From Lachnospiraceae bacterium (GTDB taxonomy: Bacteria > Bacillota > Clostridia > Lachnospirales > Lachnospiraceae): a stretch of DNA of 64,000 nucleotides. The notes beneath the pieces were generated by a model. That model searched no databases. It was given only the letters and a program-made list of their open reading frames with translations, and was not told the origin of the DNA. The translations under genes and the position numbers were made by a program. The stretch is taken from NCBI GenBank assembly GCA_015057625.1, contig SVDZ01000001.1:430921-494920 (forward strand). The letters run 5' to 3'. This document shows positions 17,066 to 26,763 of the stretch, piece after piece (position 1 is the stretch's first letter; every line of letters begins with the position of its first letter).

Positions 17066-17806
17066 TTAATTAATCTTTGACTCATAAAGAGCTGCTACTT
17101 TATCGATATCACCAATTTCCACCATCTTACCGTGGTCTAACAATATAGCTTTATTACAAAGTCTCTTAACCTGATCAAGGCTGTGTGAAACGAAAAGAAC
17201 TGTTACTCCATGATCAAACATTGACTTCATCTTCTTCTCACATTTCTTTCTGAATTTGGCGTCACCAACGGATAATACCTCATCCAATATAAGAATATCC
17301 GGCTCAACTACAGTGGCAATAGAGAATCCAAGCCTTGCCCTCATTCCTGAAGAATAGTTTTTAATCGGAACATCAATGAAATCTCCCAACTCAGAGAACT
17401 CAAGAATTTCCTCATACTTTTCCTCTAAAAATTCCCTTGGGAATCCCAGGACTGAACCATAGAGAAATATATTTTCACGCCCTGTGTAGTTTGGATCAAA
17501 ACCTGCTCCAAGCTCAATCATAGGAGCCATATTTCCTCTTCTTGTAATTTTACCTGTAGTAGGCTTATACACTCCGGCTATAACTTTCAGTAAAGTACTT
17601 TTTCCTGCACCGTTAAGCCCCAGTATGCCAAGACGGTCGCCTTTTTTAAGTTCAAAATTAATATCTTTAAGAGCCCAGAATTCATTGTATCTGATTTTCT
17701 CACCCTTTAATTTCTTAACAATTAATTCCTTTAAGTTATCAACATTTTCCTTGCTGAGATTAAATCGAATGCTGACATCCTCAACTTTGAGTACTGATTT
17801 TGCCAT
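17066..17806 (-). CDS. tagH: Polysaccharide/teichoic-acid export ABC transporter, ATP-binding subunit
   Basis: A 246-residue ATPase of the Wzt/TagH type. Walker A GLNGAGKST, the signature YSSGMRARLGFSIA, Walker B DILILDEVLSVGDAKF and the H-loop LFVSHSLDQVKRLC are intact. The N-terminal insertion before the Walker A (KENVDNLKELIVKKLKGEK) is typical of exporters of lipid-linked polymers. It lacks the long C-terminal extension found in some TagH or carbohydrate-sensing Wzt proteins. It pairs with the permease nine bases upstream and should flip undecaprenyl-linked polymer made by the 20948-35210 operon or by other glycan enzymes in the window. Confidence 0.9.
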   Translation of the reverse strand: MAKSVLKVEDVSIRFNLSKENVDNLKELIVKKLKGEKIRYNEFWALKDINFELKKGDRLGILGLNGAGKSTLLKVIAGVYKPTTGKITRRGNMAPMIELGAGFDPNYTGRENIFLYGSVLGFPREFLEEKYEEILEFSELGDFIDVPIKNYSSGMRARLGFSIATVVEPDILILDEVLSVGDAKFRKKCEKKMKSMFDHGVTVLFVSHSLDQVKRLCNKAILLDHGKMVEIGDIDKVAALYESKIN

Positions 17807-17814
17807 ACTTCCTC

Positions 17815-18660
17815 CTAAATGTGCAAGATAAAATTATCCTGATGTTTCTTAAACATATATACACCTACAATTACACTTAAGACACTGAGTCCAAAAGCAT
17901 ATATTAACATTTTTAACTCTGAATAACCTGCATATAAATCCATTGTTGTGAACAATGACTTGCCGGCTATAACTGTTCTCAAATTACTGATAACACAGTA
18001 AAGAGGATTGAATTTGATGATTGCATGTGCTGCCTCTCCCATGTTCTTATCTACAAAATAGAACACACCTGAGCAGTACATTACAAGCATGAGTATTACA
18101 TCCCAAAGATACTCTAAGTCTCTAAAGAATACACACACTGTGGACAGAATGAGACCTGCGCCCACACATGCTATAAATAATGTTGCAAGTGGTAATATAA
18201 TCTGCAATGTATTTAAATTAATTACCATAGTGTAACTTTTGTCAGTAATTGTATAAAAGATCATCATAATAGCAAGTACTATCAATGACAATAAGAACAA
18301 TATGTAATTATATAAAACTGTTGACAGTGGATATAAATACTTAGGCACATATACTTTTTTAATCATTGCCTGATTAGCCCTTATAGACTTCATGGCTATC
18401 TTGGTACAGCTTGAGAAACATCCATACACAAGACGTCCCGCAAGAATATATATAGTAAAAGGATAGTAACTCTGAACACTTCCGCCTCTCTGAAGCATCT
18501 TCCCAAATACAAACGCCAAAACCATAGATGTCATCAAAGGTTCTAACAAAGTCCAGATAAGTCCGAGATAAGAACGTCTGTATTTTAATTTAATTCCTTT
18601 TTTTATTAATTCTACTAAAAGGAATCTATATCGCATAAAGCCTTCAATATACTTTTTCAC
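17815..18660 (-). CDS. tagG: Polysaccharide/teichoic-acid export ABC transporter, permease subunit
   Basis: A 281-residue ABC-2 permease of the TagG/Wzm family with six hydrophobic helices. The conserved cytoplasmic N-terminus (LIKKGIKLKYRRSYLGLIWTLLEPL) and the loop FFRDLEYLWDVILMLVMYCSGVFY are diagnostic. It forms the membrane channel that moves lipid-linked wall polymers to the outer face, driven by the ATPase encoded directly downstream. The gene pair is isolated from the polymer-synthesis operon by the LRR gene and two terminators. Confidence 0.9.
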   Translation of the reverse strand: MKKYIEGFMRYRFLLVELIKKGIKLKYRRSYLGLIWTLLEPLMTSMVLAFVFGKMLQRGGSVQSYYPFTIYILAGRLVYGCFSSCTKIAMKSIRANQAMIKKVYVPKYLYPLSTVLYNYILFLLSLIVLAIMMIFYTITDKSYTMVINLNTLQIILPLATLFIACVGAGLILSTVCVFFRDLEYLWDVILMLVMYCSGVFYFVDKNMGEAAHAIIKFNPLYCVISNLRTVIAGKSLFTTMDLYAGYSELKMLIYAFGLSVLSVIVGVYMFKKHQDNFILHI

Positions 18661-18747
18661 TATATGCCTCCTTAAAAAAATAATGAATAATAAGTATTAC
18701 ACGATTGCTATTATATTATATATGTTTTTAAAATAATGTCAATTATA

Positions 18748-18772
18748 GGAAATAAGGGACTTTTTACAGCCC
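18748..18772 (-). terminator. Probable terminator of the LRR gene
   Basis: On the minus strand GGGGCT and AGTCCC (18754-18772) can pair around GTAAAA with one G-T wobble and are followed by TTATTT. It is short, but it stands 20 bases beyond the stop of the 18792 gene. Confidence 0.5.
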
Positions 18773-18791
18773 CTTTTTTATTTCATCTGTA

Positions 18792-20837
18792 TTATTCAGA
18801 CAGGCTTGCCACGTCACTGTATTTCATTCTGAAAATATCTTTTTCCTGAATTTCTGTAGTGTGTGTCGGGTCTGTACAGTATAATCCAGCTGCCGATTCA
18901 AACACCATATAGAGATATCCGGCAGATGTCTTTGCAATTCCCTCAAGCATTGCAGGAACTTTCTTCTTAGACTTTGGTTCTCCAAGTGTCTTAGACTTAT
19001 TTACATTTGTAGAGTAACTAATAAGATACGCATCTGCAATCAGTCCATAAGACTGTGAAAAGAGGAAATATCTTCTCGAAGATGTTTTTGCCTTTTCAAC
19101 TACAAGTCCCTGACAATTCGGTGGAACTGAAAATGAATATTTCTTTGTAAATTTAAGCTGTTTCTTCTTAACTTTTACTTTATATCCCTGCATTGTGCAG
19201 TAATTGTCGTTTGCACTTCTTCCTGCCCAGAATACTTTTCCGTCATAACCTGCAAAATCTGCATGTCCCGGAAGTTTAACTTTGTAGGAATACTTAATAG
19301 TCTTTTTATTCTTAATGCTTATTGTCTTTTTGTAATCCATAACAGCGAGTGTATCTGCAGCTGATATACTGTTAAGACTCACTACCAGTCGGCCCTCAAC
19401 ATTTGTCAGGGAACCTACGTGATCAATATTTGGAATCTTAAAATACTTCACAAATGTTTTCTTTGATTTGTCATACATCAATATAATTGATTTTTTAGAT
19501 TTGTTTTTGTGATACATGGAAACATACACATATTTTCCTACAACACAAAGTCCCTGTGGCACATAATCCGAAAGCATCTTCAAACCATACTTTTTGCTAA
19601 CCTTACTCATAAGTGTATTGTGAATTGCTGTACTTGCAAGCTGTCTCTTTACCTCTGATTCTGTGTATTCCCATTTAATCTTATTATCCAATGCGTACTT
19701 CTTACCAAAAGAGTTTGAGTACACCTTCAAAACAAGATTGTTATCATTTAAGAAAACATCCTCCCCCATAGTTGTTATTGTTTTATACATAGTAAACGAT
19801 GTGAGGGCTTTACAGTTTTTAAATGCCTTCTTCTCGATTGTTTTAATACCTGAATATGCTTTTACAGTTGAAAGGTTTGTACATGCATTAAATGCAGAGT
19901 TTTCAATCTTTGTAACTGTATTAGGAATTGTAACCTCTGTCAGTCCGTCACAGTCAAAAAAGGCCATACTGCCAATCGCTGCAATTCCTGCCGGAAGAAC
20001 TACAGATGTTACGCTCTTACAATTCTTAATAACCTGATCAGGGATTTTTTTAATGCCTGCCTCAAATGTCACCTTGGTTACATTGCTGTTTTTTCCAAGT
20101 ATCTCCACTGCGGAAGTAACATCCTTTGGTATTGAGATTTCAGTCATTGCAAGACATCCGTCAAAAGCATCTAACCCGATAGTTGTAAGTGTCTGTGGCA
20201 ATATTACGTTCTCCATAACCGTACATCCTGCGAATGCATTTGCTCCAATTACTTTAAGCCTTCCCGGAAGTGCTACAGTTTCCAATGCAACACAACCCTT
20301 AAACACCTCATTTCCAATCTCTTCAAGTTTGCTGTTTGGTCCTGTGGTAAATGTAGTTACATATTTAAAATCTGTAAAAATACCAGCATCTATTTTTCTT
20401 ATCTCTTCCGGGAGGTTGATTACTGTAAAGGATTCATCTTCCTTATCCCCAAGGAATTCAATAAGTTCTTCGTTTCTTACCTTATATAGGTCATCTATTA
20501 TTACATAATCAACAGTTGTGGTCTCAACTGCTGTTGTTGTCTCTGTTTCTTCTTCTGTGGTGGACTCAGTTTCTGACTCGGTCTCCTGATTTCCAGTCGA
20601 AGTCTCACCGGTCACATTTTCATCTGTCGAAATCTCACCGGTCACATTTTCGTCTGTCGAAGTTTCTCCTGTCATTATTTCGTCTGTTGATGTCTCTCCG
20701 TTTATACTCTCTGTTGTCTGCGTCTCTCCACCAGTAACATCAGCCTCTGCACGCACGCTGTTTGATACAGTCACCGGCTGCACCATCAGTGCCAGGGCAA
20801 TTATCATACTCAATCTCTTTTTATTAATTTTACTCAT
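18792..20837 (-). CDS. Large secreted BspA-type LRR protein with C-terminal propeller-like domain
   Basis: About 681 residues from the ATG at 20837, preferred because GGGAGAAG lies upstream; a longer frame from 20864 adds nine residues. After a signal peptide there is a Thr/Glu linker with degenerate repeats of TGETSTDEN (about residues 40-100). Residues about 120-390 hold LRR_5 repeats (for example LKVIGANAFAGCTVMENVIL, IAAIGSMAFFDCDGLTEVTI). The last 250 residues (YVPQGLCVVGKYVYVSMYH..., GSLTNVEGRLVVSLNSISAAD, GLVVEKAKTSSRRYFLFSQ) look like a six-bladed propeller-like fold with repeated short beta motifs. No cell-wall anchor was seen. Probably an adhesin or polymer-binding surface protein. 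Confidence 0.75.
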   Translation of the reverse strand: MSKINKKRLSMIIALALMVQPVTVSNSVRAEADVTGGETQTTESINGETSTDEIMTGETSTDENVTGEISTDENVTGETSTGNQETESETESTTEEETETTTAVETTTVDYVIIDDLYKVRNEELIEFLGDKEDESFTVINLPEEIRKIDAGIFTDFKYVTTFTTGPNSKLEEIGNEVFKGCVALETVALPGRLKVIGANAFAGCTVMENVILPQTLTTIGLDAFDGCLAMTEISIPKDVTSAVEILGKNSNVTKVTFEAGIKKIPDQVIKNCKSVTSVVLPAGIAAIGSMAFFDCDGLTEVTIPNTVTKIENSAFNACTNLSTVKAYSGIKTIEKKAFKNCKALTSFTMYKTITTMGEDVFLNDNNLVLKVYSNSFGKKYALDNKIKWEYTESEVKRQLASTAIHNTLMSKVSKKYGLKMLSDYVPQGLCVVGKYVYVSMYHKNKSKKSIILMYDKSKKTFVKYFKIPNIDHVGSLTNVEGRLVVSLNSISAADTLAVMDYKKTISIKNKKTIKYSYKVKLPGHADFAGYDGKVFWAGRSANDNYCTMQGYKVKVKKKQLKFTKKYSFSVPPNCQGLVVEKAKTSSRRYFLFSQSYGLIADAYLISYSTNVNKSKTLGEPKSKKKVPAMLEGIAKTSAGYLYMVFESAAGLYCTDPTHTTEIQEKDIFRMKYSDVASLSE

Positions 20838-20899
20838 AACTTCTCCCACTATTAGTTTGTACATATCTCTCAGTTTTAGACTTTATTTTCAAAATATAT

Positions 20900-20928
20900 C
20901 GCACCGAATTAAATTCGGTGCGATACTT
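20900..20928 (-). terminator. Terminator of the teichoic-acid/TelA operon
   Basis: ATCGCACCGAATT and AATTCGGTGCGAT (about 20899-20927) form a long perfect stem; on the minus strand ATATATTTT follows. It lies 20 bases after the telA stop codon and marks the end of the long unit that begins at 35210. Confidence 0.8.
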
Positions 20929-20947
20929 GCATCTTTAATTTTAAAAA

Positions 20948-22087
20948 TTATTTATCAAAAACATTTCTGCTTTCTTCTAACTTCTGGATTTCTTTTTCAC
21001 CCTGAACTACCATCTGCTGGAAGTCACTGATTGAATCCTTAAGTCTTGGAAGAGCTTCCTGCTTGTATGTATTAATCTCATCCAATGCCTCTAAAGTATC
21101 AGCAAATGCCTGCTTAAGTGTCTCAGCATCAAGCTGTGCCTCTGAAGCCTGTTTGTGAATCTGTGTTCCCTGCTCTTTGAGCATCTTTGCTGTAGATTCA
21201 ATCATACTGTTTGTTGTTTCATTTAAAGCTGTAACTTTCTCAAGGACAATCTTCTCATCATATAAAGCTCCACCTACAGTTACTGCTGTTCTAAGTGCAT
21301 TTACTGTAACAAGTTTAGCTCTGTCTACTGAACGGATAAGCTCTTTGTTGTTCTTGCGAATCATTTCCATAGCAACGATACCCTGCTGGTTAACAGCTAA
21401 AAGCTGCTGGAAATCAATTACTCTCTGACGAAGTGGATATAAGAGTTCCTCCTCGATAAATTTAATCTTATCAGGATTTTCTCCTGAAATCTTAGCTTCC
21501 TCAACTGCCTTTGAAACACTCTCATCAAGCTGAATTCCCATAGCGATGCTCTGGTTGAGTTTCTTTGTGAGTTCTCTCATTGAATCCTGCTCAATCTCAA
21601 GAGTTGTATTGTCATTCTGAAGTGTCTTCTTGCCCTTTTCAAGAGATTTAACAATATCAGAAATCTCTGCGTCTGCAGTTTTGAATTTTTCAAAATATCT
21701 TCTTACAGGATTAAAGAGTTTTCCCATAGGACCTGTCTTTAAGAAATCAATTCCTGATGGATCGAGATCTCTCATTTTAATTGTAAGGTCTTCAAGACTC
21801 TTAGCAACTTCTCCTGTCTCGCCACCCTGTGCCCCAAGTAATCCAACTCTTCTCTCTAAGATAGAATTTGTCTTTGCTGACTGCTTTAAAATATCAGCTC
21901 CAAATCCTTCCATTGTCTGAGAATATTCTTTTCTCTGCTGAATAGACTCTATGTCAACAGACATAATTTCTGCTGTCTGCTGTTCAACGGTTGTAGCAAT
22001 TGCAGTATTTTCTTCTGGTGTAGGAAGCAACTGCTGCGCAATCTCCTCTTTAACTTCTTCTTTTGTTGGTAAACTTAAATCTAACAT
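20948..22087 (-). CDS. telA: TelA-family toxic anion resistance protein
   Basis: A 379-residue, almost wholly alpha-helical protein of the TelA family (named for tellurite resistance). Signatures include SIEQRKEYSQTMEGFGADILKQSAKTNSILERRVGLL-like residues near the N-terminus, LRQRVIDFQQLLAVNQQGIVAMEMIRKNNKELIRSVDRAKLVTVNALRTAV in the middle, and a C-terminal coiled coil. No signal peptide. TelA proteins are linked to resistance to tellurite, lantibiotics and some antibiotics, and often occur with XpaC-like and VWA partners; here both neighbours fit that pattern. It is the last gene of the operon and starts 15 bases after the VWA gene. Confidence 0.9.
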   Translation of the reverse strand: MLDLSLPTKEEVKEEIAQQLLPTPEENTAIATTVEQQTAEIMSVDIESIQQRKEYSQTMEGFGADILKQSAKTNSILERRVGLLGAQGGETGEVAKSLEDLTIKMRDLDPSGIDFLKTGPMGKLFNPVRRYFEKFKTADAEISDIVKSLEKGKKTLQNDNTTLEIEQDSMRELTKKLNQSIAMGIQLDESVSKAVEEAKISGENPDKIKFIEEELLYPLRQRVIDFQQLLAVNQQGIVAMEMIRKNNKELIRSVDRAKLVTVNALRTAVTVGGALYDEKIVLEKVTALNETTNSMIESTAKMLKEQGTQIHKQASEAQLDAETLKQAFADTLEALDEINTYKQEALPRLKDSISDFQQMVVQGEKEIQKLEESRNVFDK

Positions 22088-22102
22088 ACATAACCTCCCT
22101 TT

Positions 22103-23800
22103 TTATAATGACGCATTAAATAACGTCTTTAACTGGTATATTATATCATCGGTATCTGCATTAATACTTGCAGCCTCATTGATATCACTGATTTGCTGTA
22201 ATGCGTCAAGATTTGCATTGTATCCGATTGTGTAAATCGGAACACTGAGTCCCTTAACTACATCTCTGATTTCTCTTAAATCATATCCGACATTTGTCTC
22301 ACCATCACTTAATACAAACAATAATGGTTTTGCGTCAGGAGTTGCTTCAAGCTGCTTTTGAATCATATCAAGACCTGTGATAATCGCATCAAAAGTTGCT
22401 GTACCGCCCCCCTCTGAAAAATGTTCAACTGAACCTTTAAACAAGCTCTGCTGTGTGAGATCAAATTTATTAATTGGCACATCAATAGTTACATCTGTGC
22501 TGTATGAAACCAATCCGATATAGTTTTCACTGTTGATGTATTTCATAGAGTTGATGAGGGAATCCTTAAGTGATGCCAAAGGCTCTCCACCCATACTTCC
22601 TGAAACATCAGCCACGAATACACATACTATTGGATTTTCGCCGTCTTTGTTATTTTTATATAAATCCTGCATAGATTTAAGTGTAACACCGTCCACAGGG
22701 CTGTATTCACACTTGTAATCTTTTAACTGGTTAAATCCTACTTCTTTTGCTTTTTTCTGTGCACTGTCAGAAGTACAGTAGCTTCCGAACTGTCTTAAAA
22801 TTTCTTTCTTTTCCTCTGTAGTAGAAGAAATGATAGCAAGTGGATTATCATGAATATATCCGTAAGGAACGAATTTATAATTCTTTTCGAGTGCCGGATC
22901 TTTAACGTAAGACTGGTACTCCATAATAAATCCTTCGAGAGTTCCCTTTTCTGCTGCCTTTCTCATCTGAATCGTAGTAAGAGCAACAAATGGCACATTG
23001 TTCTGGAATTTTTTAAATCCGTTTGTAGCTGTATCAGAAAGCGGATTCTCCAAATCATATCTCTGAAGTGTACATGCAAGGAAGTTAAGTCCTGAAGTAC
23101 TTGTGAATGGGTTTGTGTAACCCATGCTGAGTTTTCCCTCTTCAGTAGCCTCAGTTATGGACTTCATATCGATTGTGCCGTATTCTTCCACAAGCTTTTT
23201 ATATTTATTATTTTTAATTACAATACCTGCAACGTTTCTTACAAGACAGTCTGCTGCCATCTCTGTATCCACACCCTCTGCGTTGAGCATTGACACCCAC
23301 ATAGAGCCTGATGGTGAAAAACCGTCTGCAACTGCCTTGCCGCTTGAAATATAATCTTTTCCCTGACCGCTGCTGACATTTCTAATCTGGATACTAACTT
23401 TCTTTCCGTTTACCTCGTGACCTTCACTGTTAAATTCATTGGCCATATCGCAAAGCCATCCGTCAGTACCTGTTCCGGCTTTTTCAGGTGAGCAGAAGAT
23501 TTCTGCATATAAATCTGTGTTGGCAGGAACTGTCACTTCGCAGCTGCTGATATCAGGCAACTCATCTGCAACATTATCCTCATCTGAAAATTCTACAGAT
23601 GATTTGTACTGTTTTCCTTTTTGTGCTGAAACTTTCTTAGCCATTTTGGTTAATGATTTCTTTGCATCTTCAGCAGAAATAGCCTTTTTAGACTTTCCTA
23701 CATTTTTTGTCAAAGCTATACCCCCAAAAATAACAGCCGCAACTACAACAAACAAGATAACAACTATTATCGGTTTTCTTTCTTCACTGTTCATTTTCAT
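22103..23800 (-). CDS. Membrane-anchored solute-binding-like and VWA-domain protein
   Basis: A 565-residue protein with one N-terminal transmembrane helix (about residues 10-30), then an extracytoplasmic domain of about 300 residues (ANTDLYAEIFCSPEKAGTGTDGWLCDMANEFN, GYTNPFTSTSGLNFLACTL) that resembles ABC-type extracellular solute-binding proteins, and a C-terminal von Willebrand A domain with an intact MIDAS motif, DVSGSMGG, and a later GGTATFDAI loop and LSDGE. The fusion is of a type found near TelA genes. It could sense or bind a ligand outside the cell and transmit it through the metal-dependent VWA domain. No ABC permease is nearby, so transport is unlikely. Confidence 0.8.
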   Translation of the reverse strand: MKMNSEERKPIIVVILFVVVAAVIFGGIALTKNVGKSKKAISAEDAKKSLTKMAKKVSAQKGKQYKSSVEFSDEDNVADELPDISSCEVTVPANTDLYAEIFCSPEKAGTGTDGWLCDMANEFNSEGHEVNGKKVSIQIRNVSSGQGKDYISSGKAVADGFSPSGSMWVSMLNAEGVDTEMAADCLVRNVAGIVIKNNKYKKLVEEYGTIDMKSITEATEEGKLSMGYTNPFTSTSGLNFLACTLQRYDLENPLSDTATNGFKKFQNNVPFVALTTIQMRKAAEKGTLEGFIMEYQSYVKDPALEKNYKFVPYGYIHDNPLAIISSTTEEKKEILRQFGSYCTSDSAQKKAKEVGFNQLKDYKCEYSPVDGVTLKSMQDLYKNNKDGENPIVCVFVADVSGSMGGEPLASLKDSLINSMKYINSENYIGLVSYSTDVTIDVPINKFDLTQQSLFKGSVEHFSEGGGTATFDAIITGLDMIQKQLEATPDAKPLLFVLSDGETNVGYDLREIRDVVKGLSVPIYTIGYNANLDALQQISDINEAASINADTDDIIYQLKTLFNASL

Positions 23801-23806
23801 TCTCCT

Positions 23807-24535
23807 CTAATTGTATAATTTCACTTCATTTGTGAGTTTCTCAATCTCCTCTAAAATCTCATCATGCTCTTCATTGTCCTTTTCCGATGACAATTCAAAC
23901 ATCAACGTCTCTATCTTAAGGAGTAACTCCTCATTAAGTGCAATAGCATCTTTAATCTTTTGAAGATTTTCTTCATAAAGCTCTAACTGTTTTTCCTGAA
24001 TGTCATCAGGAATCTGATCCGTCTTATATCTGGTCAGCTTCTCATAATCCCTGTCGCCAAATATCTGCATTCTGTTTGCCATTGAAACAACATTGCTTAC
24101 TGCCGACTGCTCTGCGGATTTTACAATAGAGTCGTATTTGCTCCAGCTCATACTTCCCTTTTCAAATTTCTCACTAATTATGTTTTCCGTATTTTCGAAA
24201 AGATTATTCATTCTGCGAAGCTGTTCACTGGCAACTCTTGCAGTATCTCCAAGTGGTCTGCTTGTAAAATAAGATTTCAGAAGCATTCCTGCTTTTTTCA
24301 TGTCATTGACGCTGTCCTTTGAAACACGGGAACGCTTTGGTTCTGAAAGCAATGAATGATTTCCGTAGAAAAACATAAAGATCAAAACAAATGCCATAAA
24401 GATGGACATTCCCGGTCTTAAAACTCCCGGATCGGAAGGTCTTAAGTTAAGCAACCCCGGTGAGTAACAAATCACTCCGGTAAAGGCTATCACCAAATTG
24501 AGTACTGCCAGTTTTATATAGTTGGTATAATTCAT
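23807..24535 (-). CDS. Two-helix membrane protein with coiled-coil tail, TelA-associated
   Basis: A 242-residue protein with two N-terminal transmembrane helices (about residues 7-30 and 42-60) and a cytoplasmic, mainly helical tail rich in Glu and Lys (ELYEENLQKIKDAIALNEEL, DEILEEIEKLTNEV). The topology resembles XpaC-like proteins that accompany TelA, but I could not see a diagnostic motif. Its start codon overlaps the stop of the upstream glycerophosphotransferase by one base, so it is firmly part of the polymer operon. Confidence 0.6.
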   Translation of the reverse strand: MNYTNYIKLAVLNLVIAFTGVICYSPGLLNLRPSDPGVLRPGMSIFMAFVLIFMFFYGNHSLLSEPKRSRVSKDSVNDMKKAGMLLKSYFTSRPLGDTARVASEQLRRMNNLFENTENIISEKFEKGSMSWSKYDSIVKSAEQSAVSNVVSMANRMQIFGDRDYEKLTRYKTDQIPDDIQEKQLELYEENLQKIKDAIALNEELLLKIETLMFELSSEKDNEEHDEILEEIEKLTNEVKLYN

Positions 24536-26763
24536 TACCTTCCTCCTCTCTTATTTCTAAACACTTCGTTTACAACACGTTCTGCTGCATGACCGTCATC
24601 CACGCAACAGAATTTCCTGTAAAATCTGTTGTATTTGTCTGCATATTCTTTATTTACCCTGTTGATGTTTTTAACAGCCTCCACCAATTCATCATTGGTC
24701 TGAAGAATAGGTCCCGGAAGTTCCTTATCCACATCAAGGTAAAATCCTCTGAGCACATCTCTGTACTTTTCCAAATCGTACATATAGAACAATATTGGCC
24801 TTCTCATATTTGCGTAATCAAAGAATACCGAAGAGTAATCTGTGATACACATATCTGAAATCAGATACAGTTCCGTAATATCATCATGGCTGCTTCCATC
24901 ATAAACGAAATCACCAAACTGAGTCAAATCCAAATTGTCCACAATCCAATAATGCATTCGAAGAAGAAGAACATATTCATCCCCAACTTCCTCTTTAAGT
25001 CTGTTTATGTCCAATGCCAGTTCAAATTTGTACTCGCCGGCTCCGTAAAAACTGTCGTCCCTCCAGGTTGGTGCGTAGAGAATAACCTTTTTATCCTTTG
25101 GAATTCCAAGTTTCTCTTTAATCTCAATAGCCAAAGCCTCTCTGTCCTCTGCGTACATCGGATCATTGGCCGGATAACCGTATTCAAGTATCTTGTTCTT
25201 ATCGAACTTGAAACAGCTCTGAAATACCTCTGTGGAAAATGGATTGTCAGATAATAGATAATCCCACTTTCTCGTCTGTCTGTAGACTATGTCTTTATAT
25301 CTTGGATTTGCTGAATGAACATCATCCATATCAAAAACCAGTTTTTTTAGAGGAGTTCCATGCCATGTGGAAAGCAATATCTGATTATTTCTCTTTGGTA
25401 TGGAAAGAGGCTGGCGCATATTATTTACCTGATACTTACATCTGGTCATATAATAATAATATCCAAGGCTGAATCTCTTTACCTTTTTATGCTTTCCCTC
25501 TATCTTTATCTTCTTGTCATTTACCACCCATATATATCTGTATTCGTTGCCGTAGTGCTCCTGAAGATATTTATAAATATACTTTGGCTGCCCGGAACAG
25601 TTTCTTCCCACAAAACTTTCAAACAATATCCAGTTTTGCTTAACCGGCATTCTGTTAAACACGTATAAATTGATGGTTCTGTAAAAATGCTTCTTCTCAG
25701 AAAACATCATTGTCAGTTTTCTCTTAATGAGCTTACTTCTGATATATTTTCTTGCGCTGCTTTTGTCACCGGCAGCTGCTGCCTTTAAAATTTTTCTCTC
25801 TGTTCTTCCAAACTTTTTGCAGACACTCTTATCAACTTTGAAAATTACGTTTGATAAGAGGTCAAACTCTCTGTCCGCTCCGGGTTTGGAATCATAATAC
25901 TTTCTGGCAAATTCATTCACATAGTAATCTGCCACCATATATTCAAAATGTTCTGCCGCCTTATCTCCGACGTTGATGCCTGCAAGGTAAGCCTTTGTAA
26001 AATATTCTATTCTGTTTTCATCCTCGATACAATCGAGAGATGGATATTTGATTTCGTCATTGTGATAACGCTTTGCATAGACACTGTCCCATGATGAGGA
26101 ATAGTTTTCTGCCAGTTTTAGAAGCTGCGCCACAAATTTTACATCAGCATAATACTTCTGATTCTCATCAAAGGTAATATTGTTCTTTAACAAAAAAGAC
26201 TTTTTAATGAGAATTCCAAGGGCTGACACTTCATTTAACTTTTTCTTGTTTCCAAGAAGACTCATATATATGTCGCTAAAGTTTCCCTGCCCATCGGACT
26301 CCTTGCCCTGAACAAACTCGCTGTCCCCGCTGCCGTTATCTGCATCGGGCTGCTCCACGTTAAATGCCGCTCTCTTAAACCAGGTGTGAAGTATTCTTGA
26401 GTAAGACAAATCATCTATCGCTCTGGTCTTTGACATAAGATTTGAGAGTGTATCCTCCACAAGATAATCATCACTGTCAAGGAAGTACACAAAATCTCCG
26501 GATGCATTGGCCATTCCGAGGTTTCTCGCTGCCGCCACACCTGTCTTTTCCGTCATCTCCACCATGACAAGTTTATTGTCTGCCATAAAAGCCTCAAGAA
26601 GATCGTCGATTTTTTCCGGCATTTCTCCCTTATCCGAGGTCATAGCCTGCCTGTCAAAAACAAGCACAGTCTCAATATCTTTATACTGTTGTGATGCAAT
26701 GCTGTTAAGGCAATCCTCTAAGAATGCCCTTCCCTTGTGATAGGGAACAATAATACTTATCAT
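24535..26763 (-). CDS. Bifunctional GT2 glycosyltransferase / CDP-glycerol-type glycerophosphotransferase
   Basis: A 742-residue two-domain enzyme. Residues 1 to about 330 are a GT-A glycosyltransferase (family 2) with SIIVPYHKGRAFLEDCLNSI and the DxD-type motif FLDSDDYL. Residues about 370-735 are a TagF/TagB-like Glyphos_transf domain with RNCSGQPKYIYKYL, the catalytic His in LLSTWHGTPLKKLVFDMDD, APTWRDDSFYG and the CDP-binding DYSSVFFDYANMRRP. It should add a sugar and a polyol phosphate to a wall-polymer chain at the inner membrane face. It is a close paralogue of the next upstream gene and overlaps it by four bases. Confidence 0.9.
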   Translation of the reverse strand: MISIIVPYHKGRAFLEDCLNSIASQQYKDIETVLVFDRQAMTSDKGEMPEKIDDLLEAFMADNKLVMVEMTEKTGVAAARNLGMANASGDFVYFLDSDDYLVEDTLSNLMSKTRAIDDLSYSRILHTWFKRAAFNVEQPDADNGSGDSEFVQGKESDGQGNFSDIYMSLLGNKKKLNEVSALGILIKKSFLLKNNITFDENQKYYADVKFVAQLLKLAENYSSSWDSVYAKRYHNDEIKYPSLDCIEDENRIEYFTKAYLAGINVGDKAAEHFEYMVADYYVNEFARKYYDSKPGADREFDLLSNVIFKVDKSVCKKFGRTERKILKAAAAGDKSSARKYIRSKLIKRKLTMMFSEKKHFYRTINLYVFNRMPVKQNWILFESFVGRNCSGQPKYIYKYLQEHYGNEYRYIWVVNDKKIKIEGKHKKVKRFSLGYYYYMTRCKYQVNNMRQPLSIPKRNNQILLSTWHGTPLKKLVFDMDDVHSANPRYKDIVYRQTRKWDYLLSDNPFSTEVFQSCFKFDKNKILEYGYPANDPMYAEDREALAIEIKEKLGIPKDKKVILYAPTWRDDSFYGAGEYKFELALDINRLKEEVGDEYVLLLRMHYWIVDNLDLTQFGDFVYDGSSHDDITELYLISDMCITDYSSVFFDYANMRRPILFYMYDLEKYRDVLRGFYLDVDKELPGPILQTNDELVEAVKNINRVNKEYADKYNRFYRKFCCVDDGHAAERVVNEVFRNKRGGR

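Noticed and set aside
20948..22087. Tellurite resistance as a firm function
   Set aside because: The family name reflects one phenotype; no other ter genes are present, and the context is wall-polymer synthesis.
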